A DNA stretch of 10,867 nt from the NCBI GenBank assembly GCA_003453695.1, contig DMNK01000100.1:1-10867 (forward strand). Direction: 5' to 3'. Source of the DNA: Acidimicrobiaceae bacterium (GTDB lineage: Bacteria; Actinomycetota; Acidimicrobiia; Acidimicrobiales; UBA8190). The number at the start of each line of letters is the position of its first letter. The first letter of the stretch is position 1. Positions 6,749 through 10,867 of this stretch are shown here, piece after piece. The notes under the pieces were generated by a model that saw only the letters and a list, made by a program, of their open reading frames with translations, was not told the origin of the DNA and did no database searches. The position numbers were made by a program, and so were the translations under genes.

Positions 6749-7078
6749 TCAGCTGGCAGCGCGGTGCGGCCGAGGCCCCGTGTGCGGGACGGGCCGCCGG
6801 CGCCGGGTGCGACCACCAGGCGGCGCCGTTGGTTCCGCTACGGCGTCGTCCGTCTTCTCCGGCTCGTTCACAATGCGCAGGGTGGCGTCAGCTCCTGCTG
6901 ATCGGAAGGACGCGTGGACGGCGCACAACGTCCCGGCGTTGTACATCGAGAGGCGAGTGGCGCACCCCTCGTGCCCACAGACCCGGTCGCGACCGAAGGT
7001 GCGAGCCGAGCGGCGATAGCCCACGAAGTGCTCCCCGCTCACAACCTCCGACAGCTCTGGTCGGTGCCGCTGGGGCAT
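6749..7078 (-). CDS. small Cys/His protein, putative zinc-binding
   Basis: A 109-residue protein that I cannot assign to a named family with certainty. The N-terminal half (1-58) looks conserved in style: a segment GEHFVGYRRSARTFGRDR, then RVCGHEGCATRLSMYNAGTLCAVH, giving C-x4-C-x12-C-x2-H (Cys34, Cys39, Cys52, His55). That spacing suits a small metal knuckle, and the block recalls short actinobacterial proteins of the type C-x-x-x-GC-x-TxLSxYN-C-x-x-H. The C-terminal 40 residues are a low-complexity Pro/Arg/Thr tail. The ATG at 7078 has a textbook ribosome site (GGAGG, 7-base gap), and a SigB/SigF-like promoter lies just upstream, so this is very likely a real gene. Possible roles include nucleic-acid or protein binding, without direct evidence. 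It lies directly downstream of the sigma gene on the same strand. Confidence 0.72.
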   Translation of the reverse strand: MPQRHRPELSEVVSGEHFVGYRRSARTFGRDRVCGHEGCATRLSMYNAGTLCAVHASFRSAGADATLRIVNEPEKTDDAVAEPTAPPGGRTRRRRPVPHTGPRPHRAAS

Positions 7079-7085
7079 CCCCACA

Positions 7086-7090
7086 CCTCC
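7086..7090 (-). promoter_or_regulatory. ribosome binding site of the Cys/His gene
   Basis: GGAGG with a seven-base gap to ATG 7078. This is the best ribosome site in the window and fixes the start, ruling out the longer in-frame extension to 7174. Confidence 0.8.
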
Positions 7091-7123
7091 ATCCACCGGT
7101 GAACCCGGCCGGTCGGTGTGGCA

Positions 7124-7148
7124 ATACCCCTGGCAGATGCACATGAAC
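7124..7148 (-). promoter_or_regulatory. SigB/SigF-type promoter for the Cys/His gene
   Basis: On the minus strand, GTTC (7148-7145, preceded by G), 15 bases, then GGGTAT (7129-7124). The spacing equals that in the rhodanese-CBS promoter when counted from the same tetramer. The leader would be about 40 bases. It lies in the 123-base gap between the sigma gene and the Cys/His gene. Confidence 0.62.
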
Positions 7149-7201
7149 CGTGGCCAGCCGGGACACGGCCGCACGAGGGAGGTGGCGTTGCGGGCCGGCG
7201 C

Positions 7202-7999
7202 TCAGTCGCTCTCGGAGGGGTCCGGCTCCTTGGCCACGACGCCGGCGCGGCCTTCGACGGCCGGCGCGCAGGCTTGCCGCAGCGCGTTCAGGCTGCGCGT
7301 GAGCAGACGCGAGACGTGCATCTGGCTGATGCCGATGCGGCCGGCGATCTCCGACTGGGTGAGGCCGTCCACGAAACGCAGGCGGAGGATCTCACGGTCG
7401 CGCTCCGCCAGCAGCTCCATGTGGGGAAGCAGCACGGCGCGCCACTCTGCGTCCCCGAAGCGTTCGTCTTCGACGCCGAGACGTGCGCCGAGGCCCTCCT
7501 CGTCGGGGCCGGCACTGTCCAGAGACGCTGACCGGTAGGCCTGGCCTGCTTCCAACGCCTCGATCACGTCGTCCTCGGAGGCGCCGGTCTCGACGGCCAG
7601 CTCCTTGATGGTCGGAGAGCGCCCCAGCTCCTGGGACAACTGGCCGATGGCCTGGCCCAGGTGGAGATACAGCTCCTGGACCCGGCGGGGTGCCCTGATG
7701 GCCCAGCCCTTGTCTCGGAAGTGGCGTTTGAGCTCGCCCAGGATCGTCTTCGTGGCATAGGTGGTGAACTCGACGCCGCGGTCGGGGTCGAAGCGGTCGA
7801 CCGCCTTGATGAGGCCGAGGGAGCTCACCTGCACCAGGTCGTCGTACGGCTCGCCGCGATGGGTGAAGCGACGGGCAAGGTGCTCCGCCAAGCCGATGTG
7901 GGCCTCGATGAGGCTGGCGCGCAGGGTCTCGTCTCGATCGCGGGCGAACTCGACGAACATGGCCCGCAACTCATCGCGGTCACGTACCTCCACGGTCAC
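7202..7999 (-). CDS. SigB/SigF-type RNA polymerase sigma factor
   Basis: A 265-residue group 3 sigma-70 factor of the SigB/SigF/SigG type, which directs RNA polymerase to stress or developmental promoters. Region 2 (about 34-105) contains HLARRF, DDLVQVSSLGLIKAVDRFDPDRGVEFTTYATKTILGELKRHFRDKGW and the trailing IRAPRRVQEL, the standard 2.1-2.4 core. Region 3 follows (about 110-160, LGRSPTIKELAVETGASEDDV). Region 4 (186-243) has LLAERDREILRLRFVDGLTQSEIAGRIGISQMHVSRLLTRSLNALR with the -35-binding helix-turn-helix at about 214-234. I chose GTG 7999 because its GTGA overlaps the anti-sigma stop, like the ATGA junction one gene upstream; an in-frame GTG at 8047 would add 16 residues. It is the last gene of the partner-switching operon. 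Three promoters matching this sigma class lie within 4.5 kb. Confidence 0.93.
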   Translation of the reverse strand: MTVEVRDRDELRAMFVEFARDRDETLRASLIEAHIGLAEHLARRFTHRGEPYDDLVQVSSLGLIKAVDRFDPDRGVEFTTYATKTILGELKRHFRDKGWAIRAPRRVQELYLHLGQAIGQLSQELGRSPTIKELAVETGASEDDVIEALEAGQAYRSASLDSAGPDEEGLGARLGVEDERFGDAEWRAVLLPHMELLAERDREILRLRFVDGLTQSEIAGRIGISQMHVSRLLTRSLNALRQACAPAVEGRAGVVAKEPDPSESD

Positions 8000-8445
8000 T
8001 GCCGACTGGCTTTCCGGCGCCGCATTCGCAGCCACGCTCGAGGACACCCGCCCACGACGTCAGCGCCGTGCTCGTCCACCAGGGCATCGAGAATCCGGGC
8101 CGACAGCTCGTTGGCCGGCTGGGCCACAGCGAGGTCCCGCCGAGGTCCCTCTGCCTCGTCGGGCTCGTAGACCCCTACCACCTCGATGGCGTCCTCGGTC
8201 CATTTGAACAGCAGCTGCAGCCGCCCCGAGGTCGCCTCATCGCCCGAGACGGTGAGCGCCAGCTCGTCGATGGCCAGGCGCAGGTCCTCGATCTGGTCGT
8301 AGCCGAAGTCGGCGCGGGAGGCGACGGCCGCCGCCGTCATCCGGACCAGGAAGAGCAGCTCGGGGCGAGCAGGCAGGGACAGCTCGACGTGGTCGCGCTC
8401 GTGCAAGACGTCGTTGCCGGGCACGGCCCAGGTGGCGTCGCTCAT
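7996..8445 (-). CDS. anti-sigma factor, RsbW-like with degenerate ATP site
   Basis: A 149-residue protein in the RsbW/SpoIIAB position, between the antagonist and the sigma gene. RsbW proteins hold the sigma factor inactive and phosphorylate the antagonist through a GHKL ATPase fold. The pattern fits: an N-terminal HVELSLPARPELLFLVRMTAAAVAS strand-helix unit (19-43), the N-box-like helix IEDLRLAIDELALTV (52-66), the strand pair GRLQLLFKWTEDAIEVVGVY (74-93) and a late helix SARILDALVDEHGADVV (115-131). However, the N-box Asn is replaced by Thr65, no DxGxG motif follows the second strand, and the Gly-rich lid is absent. Kinase activity is therefore doubtful, although sigma binding may persist. 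It overlaps the antagonist by 4 bases (ATGA) and the sigma gene by 4 (GTGA), so the three proteins are probably made in coupled amounts. Confidence 0.82.
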   Translation of the reverse strand: MSDATWAVPGNDVLHERDHVELSLPARPELLFLVRMTAAAVASRADFGYDQIEDLRLAIDELALTVSGDEATSGRLQLLFKWTEDAIEVVGVYEPDEAEGPRRDLAVAQPANELSARILDALVDEHGADVVGGCPRAWLRMRRRKASRQ

Positions 8446-8789
8446 GCGCGCACGGCCTCGTCCGCCGAGGCGTAGATCTTGAACACGTCGGTGAGCCCGG
8501 TGATCTCGAACACCTTCGAGATCCGAGGTTCAGTGACCACCAGGCGCAGGTCGCCTCCCTCGCTGCGCAGCCTCTTTACCCCGCTCACGAGAACCCCGAG
8601 GGCCGTCGAGTCCACGAAGGACACCTGACTCAGGTCCACCACGGCCGTCGTCTCGCCGCCCTCAGCCAGTGCCAGGAGGCGCTCCCGGAGCTCGGGAGCG
8701 GTCGAGACGTCGACCTCGCCCCGCACCGAGAGCACCGGCATGCCCTCCCGGTCGCTCTCGGTCACCTCGAAATTCACTTCGGTGGTCAT
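8442..8789 (-). CDS. anti-sigma factor antagonist (STAS domain, RsbV-like)
   Basis: A 115-residue single STAS-domain protein of the RsbV/SpoIIAA type. Its unphosphorylated form binds the anti-sigma factor and frees the sigma factor. Diagnostic parts are VLSVRGEVDVSTAPELRERLLAL (19-41), VVDLSQVSFVDSTALGVLVSGVKRL (50-74) with the phosphorylatable Ser61 in the VDSTALG loop, and ISKVFEITGLTDVFKIYASADEAV (90-113). ATG 8789 lies five bases after a GAAGAGGG ribosome site; the GTG two codons upstream would overlap that site. It is the first gene of the operon and diverges from the TSUP gene across 258 bases. No SigB/SigF-type promoter is visible upstream of it, unlike many SigB operons that activate themselves. 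Confidence 0.93.
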   Translation of the reverse strand: MTTEVNFEVTESDREGMPVLSVRGEVDVSTAPELRERLLALAEGGETTAVVDLSQVSFVDSTALGVLVSGVKRLRSEGGDLRLVVTEPRISKVFEITGLTDVFKIYASADEAVRA

Positions 8790-8794
8790 TGGCA

Positions 8795-8802
8795 CCCTCT
8801 TC
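8795..8802 (-). promoter_or_regulatory. ribosome binding site of the antagonist gene
   Basis: GAAGAGGG, five bases before ATG 8789. It overlaps the alternative GTG at 8795, which argues against that start. Confidence 0.6.
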
Positions 8803-9011
8803 CCCGACCTGTTCCTGACACGAGAATGGGAGCAAGAGCGCGAAACGCCCCGCCCACCAATCAGCCATCATGCCCAATTGGAGCACGGCGGTCACCCTTC
8901 CGCCTGGCGATGACTCCGAGGTTCGTCGGGAGCCCGGCGGAACGGGCCAGGTCAGCGCCGTAGGCGCCGAGATCGCCGCTCTTCTGGGACGCCACCGGCG
9001 TGGTGCCAATG

Positions 9012-9041
9012 TTGAGGAAGGGGAGGCCTCCCCACTAGACC
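9012..9041 (+). promoter_or_regulatory. possible promoter with palindromic operator before the TSUP gene
   Basis: A TTGAGG (9012-9017) and a TAGACC (9036-9041) are separated by 18 bases and would place the transcription start at or next to ATG 9048, implying a leaderless message. No ribosome site precedes that ATG. A perfect 14-base palindrome, GGGGAGGCCTCCCC (9020-9033), fills the spacer, where a repressor would block polymerase. The -10 match is imperfect, so this is tentative. Confidence 0.35.
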
Positions 9042-9047
9042 CTCTCC

Positions 9048-9800
9048 ATGTCCGCGCCCGAGGCTCTGGCGATCGCCGCGGCCGGGCTGGCGGCAGGGAC
9101 GATCAACACCGTCGTCGGAGCCGGTTCGCTCATCACCTTCCCGACGCTTCTCGCCTTCGGGTACCCGGCCGTGCTCGCCAATGTGAGCAACACCGTGGGG
9201 CTCGTCCCCGGCTCCGCCAGCGCGGTGGTGGCGTACCGAACCGAGCTCAGCGGGCAGAGCAGGCGGCTGGCCGTCCTCGGCATTGCGTCGATGATCGGGG
9301 CGGTGGCGGGAGGCATCCTCCTCCTGGCCCTGCCTCGCCATGTCTTTCGCGACGTGGTGCCGGCGCTCATTCTGCTGGCGACCGTCCTCGTGGCCGTCCA
9401 GCCGGCGCTGGCCCGCAGTCTCGACGCCCGGGCCCGGCGCTCACCCCATGGCGGCTGGTGGCTGTATGCCTCGGTGCTCGTCACCGGGGTGTACGGCGGC
9501 TACTTCGGGGCTGCCCAGGGCGTCGTCCTGCTCGGCCTGCTCGGCACCTTCCTCACCGACCACCTGCAGCGGCTCAACGCGGCGAAGAACGTCCTCGCCC
9601 TGGTGGCCAACGGGGTAGCGGCACTCTTCTTCGTCTCGGTCACCCATGTGGCGTGGGGGGCGGCCGGGCTCGTCGCCGTCGGCGCCGTCGTGGGCGGTCA
9701 GATCGGGGGAGTGGTGGGCAGGCGGCTGCGCCCGGGCATCCTGCGCCTCGTCATCATCGCCGTGGGGTTGTCGGCCGGCGTCGTGCTGTTCGTGGTGTGA
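9048..9800 (+). CDS. TSUP (TauE/SafE) family membrane permease
   Basis: A 250-residue, very hydrophobic protein of the TSUP/TauE-SafE family, whose members move sulfite, sulfonates or related small organic anions across the membrane. The family's internal duplication is visible. The first repeat opens with GLAAGTINTVVGAGSLITFPTLLAFG (13-38) and continues with LANVSNTVGLVPGSASAVVAYRTEL (43-67). The second opens with SVLVTGVYGGYFGAAQGVVLLGLLG (142-166) and continues with RLNAAKNVLALVANGVAALFF (175-195), ending with GGQIGGVVGRRLRPGILR (216-233). About 7-8 membrane helices are expected, the usual number, and the length is normal. The substrate is not predictable from sequence. The LLM oxidoreductase gene follows after 28 bases, suggesting one transcript. 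ATG 9048 has no ribosome site, consistent with a leaderless start. Confidence 0.92.
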   Translation: MSAPEALAIAAAGLAAGTINTVVGAGSLITFPTLLAFGYPAVLANVSNTVGLVPGSASAVVAYRTELSGQSRRLAVLGIASMIGAVAGGILLLALPRHVFRDVVPALILLATVLVAVQPALARSLDARARRSPHGGWWLYASVLVTGVYGGYFGAAQGVVLLGLLGTFLTDHLQRLNAAKNVLALVANGVAALFFVSVTHVAWGAAGLVAVGAVVGGQIGGVVGRRLRPGILRLVIIAVGLSAGVVLFVV

Positions 9801-9828
9801 CGGCGATCCAGAGTAGAGAGGTGGAGTG

Positions 9829-10713
9829 GTGGAGCTGCGACTCGGCATCGTGACGCCGGTGGTGAACCTGAACCCACGCTTCGACCCGCCGCCCTGGGAG
9901 GAAGACGCCGGCATGGAGGACGTGGTGACCGTGGTCAGCGCCGCCGAGAAGGCGGGATACCAGTGGTTCTCCTGTCCGGAGCACGTGTGCATCCCCACGC
10001 CCGTCGCCTCCACGCGCGGTGGCCGCTACTGGGACCCCTTGGCCACGCTGTCGTTCGTCGCCGCCCGCACGTCGACCATCGGACTGCTCACCCATGTCCT
10101 CGTGCTCGGGTACCACCATCCACTCGAGGTGGTGAAGAGCTACGGCTCGTTGGACGAGGCCAGTGGCGGGCGGGTGATCCTGGGGGTGGGGGTGGGGACC
10201 CTGCGCCCGGAGTTCGAGCTGCTCGGCGTGCCCTACACCGATCGGGGCGCGCGCGCCGACGATGCGTTGCGTGCCATACGTGCCAGCTTCGGGAACAGAC
10301 ACCCGCGGTACGACGGCCCCTACTACGCCTTCGACGACGTGGTCGTCGACCCGTGCGGGCTGCCGCGCCACGTGGAGATGTGGGTGGGAGGGCGAACCCG
10401 CCGGTCCCTGCGGCGGGCGCTCGAGATCGGCGACGGGTGGATCCCGTTCGGCATGACACTCGCCGAGCTGCGGACGCTTCTCGACGACGAAGATCTGTCC
10501 CGCCGACGAGCCCAGCGGGAGCGCTTCGAGGTGATCCTCGCCCCCGAGCCGCCCGTCGACCCCGTCGGTGAGCCCGGTCCCTGCGCCGAGACGGTGGGTG
10601 CCTACGTGGCCGCCGGCGCCACCGGGCTGCACGTGCGCTTCGTCCATCGCTCGAAGCAGCACTACATGGAGCAGGTCTCCGCCCTGAGCGAGTTGGTGGG
10701 CGCCCCCGAGTGA
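9829..10713 (+). CDS. LLM class F420-dependent oxidoreductase
   Basis: A 294-residue luciferase-like monooxygenase-fold enzyme, probably using coenzyme F420 as is common in actinobacteria. Features: LGIVTPVV as the first barrel strand (5-12); VSAAEKAGYQWFSCPEH (36-52); WDPLATLSFVAARTSTIGLLTHVLVLGYHHPLEVVKSYGSLDEASGGRVILGVGVGTLRPEFELLG (68-133), the conserved core of the TIGR03619-like F420 group; GARADDALRAIRA (140-152); and VEMWVGGRTRRSLRRALEIGDGWIP (182-206). No flavin partner domain is present. The substrate is unknown. GTG 9829 lies seven bases after GAGAGG; the GTG immediately before it (9826) is equally in frame but only four bases from that site, and differs by one residue. It lies 28 bases after the TSUP gene on the same strand. 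Pairing with a small-anion permease suggests catabolism of an imported compound, which is inference. Confidence 0.9.
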   Translation: MELRLGIVTPVVNLNPRFDPPPWEEDAGMEDVVTVVSAAEKAGYQWFSCPEHVCIPTPVASTRGGRYWDPLATLSFVAARTSTIGLLTHVLVLGYHHPLEVVKSYGSLDEASGGRVILGVGVGTLRPEFELLGVPYTDRGARADDALRAIRASFGNRHPRYDGPYYAFDDVVVDPCGLPRHVEMWVGGRTRRSLRRALEIGDGWIPFGMTLAELRTLLDDEDLSRRRAQRERFEVILAPEPPVDPVGEPGPCAETVGAYVAAGATGLHVRFVHRSKQHYMEQVSALSELVGAPE

Positions 10714-10714
10714 A

Positions 10715-10747
10715 GCGCCCGGGAGCCGTGGGCGCCCCGCAGCGGGG
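10715..10747. terminator. GC hairpins between convergent genes
   Basis: Two adjacent stems: GCGCCC (10715-10720) with GGGCGC (10730-10735), and a 5-bp CCCCG/CGGGG stem (10735-10739 with 10743-10747). They lie between the LLM stop and the stop of the minus-strand partial gene. There is no T-tract; they may act for both strands. Confidence 0.35.
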
Positions 10748-10751
10748 GTGG

Positions 10752-10867
10752 TTACCCGCTCGTGGTGCTGGCCCCGCCTCCCGCCGCCTGCGTCGTCGTG
10801 GTGGTCGGGCTGGTCGTGGTCGACGTAGGGGGCGGCTTGGTCGTGGAGGTGGAGGTGGAGGTGGAGG
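10752..10867 (-). CDS. C-terminus of a Thr/Ser/Pro-rich protein (partial)
   Basis: The minus strand reads through 37 codons from the right edge to a TAA at 10754-10752. The peptide is almost wholly low complexity: an (Ser-Thr)n run, then KPPPTSTTTSPTTTTT, QAAGGGASTTSG and stop. Such tails end many actinobacterial secreted, wall-spanning or membrane proteins and are possible O-mannosylation regions; some end serine/threonine kinases and penicillin-binding proteins. The catalytic or structural part lies outside the window, so function is unknown. The frame is supported by the coherent Thr/Ser/Pro composition and by position convergent to the LLM gene. Confidence 0.6.
   Translation of the reverse strand, partial: STSTSTSTTKPPPTSTTTSPTTTTTQAAGGGASTTSG
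10843..10867. repeat. GTGGAG hexanucleotide tandem repeat
   Basis: Four perfect copies of GTGGAG plus one base, running off the window edge. On the minus strand they encode the Ser-Thr run of the partial protein, so copy number changes would lengthen or shorten it in frame by two residues per unit. Confidence 0.85.

Noticed and set aside
6481..6816. A 111-codon minus-strand open frame downstream of and overlapping the Cys/His gene
   Set aside because: It runs through the GC hairpin, is rich in Pro, Gly and Arg, has no family resemblance or ribosome site, and overlaps the better-supported gene.
8576..8595. GGTTC and GGGTAA on the minus strand inside the antagonist gene, a possible internal SigB promoter
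   Set aside because: The spacer is only nine bases and the sixth base of the -10 box is wrong; it lies in conserved coding sequence.
10752..10757. GGGTAA on the minus strand near the right edge as a promoter box
   Set aside because: No -35 element is upstream, and it lies at the stop codon of the partial Thr/Ser/Pro-rich gene.
1..10867. tRNA, rRNA, CRISPR array or mobile element
   Set aside because: Reading both strands I saw no T-loop/acceptor combination, no spaced identical repeats, no transposase or integrase motif and no flanking inverted repeats. A covariance-model search would be the decisive test.

Overview
This is a GC-rich, gene-dense stretch of bacterial chromosome that looks actinobacterial. 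The evidence is a DUF2630 protein, a DUF6458 membrane protein, an F420-type luciferase-like oxidoreductase, a Ku/LigD-type DNA ligase, a SigB/SigF-type partner-switching operon, frequent GTG starts and a Thr/Ser/Pro-rich protein tail. Acidimicrobiia is my guess within the phylum, but nothing here proves the class. I see no rRNA, tRNA, CRISPR array, transposase or prophage gene.

Layout, left to right: a DinB/DUF664 protein (+, 29-550) converges on a DUF2630 protein (-, 623-868). A short amidase-signature enzyme (+, 1031-2134) converges on a ClC chloride channel/transporter (-, 2149-3591). Behind the ClC gene on the same strand lie a rhodanese-CBS protein (-, 3673-4407) and a two-domain phosphoesterase-ligase LigD (-, 4541-5983). 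A DUF6458 two-helix membrane protein (+, 6178-6432) diverges from ligD and is followed by a strong GC hairpin. A 109-residue Cys/His protein (-, 6749-7078) follows. Next is a tightly overlapping operon read leftwards: anti-sigma antagonist (8442-8789), anti-sigma kinase-like protein (7996-8445) and SigB/SigF-type sigma factor (7202-7999). Rightwards from there are a TSUP permease (+, 9048-9800), an LLM oxidoreductase (+, 9829-10713) and the Thr/Ser/Pro-rich C-terminus of a protein that enters from the right edge (-, 10752-10867).

The main result comes from the gaps between genes. Three have GTTT/GTTC-N15-17-GGGTAY elements, the known SigB/SigF promoter signature, and each points at a gene with a clear ribosome binding site: the rhodanese-CBS gene (with the ClC gene downstream of it), the DUF6458 gene and the Cys/His gene. 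All lie within about 4.5 kb of the sigma operon. I infer a compact stress island: the sigma switch plus a local regulon covering ion/acid homeostasis (ClC), sulfur or redox handling (rhodanese-CBS), the envelope (DUF6458) and a small putative metal-binding protein, with NHEJ-type repair (LigD) interleaved. The motif matches are seen directly; dependence on this sigma factor is inference.

Several proteins carry departures from family consensus: the anti-sigma protein lacks standard ATP-site residues, the ClC has Leu where the internal proton glutamate sits, and the rhodanese cysteine is displaced.
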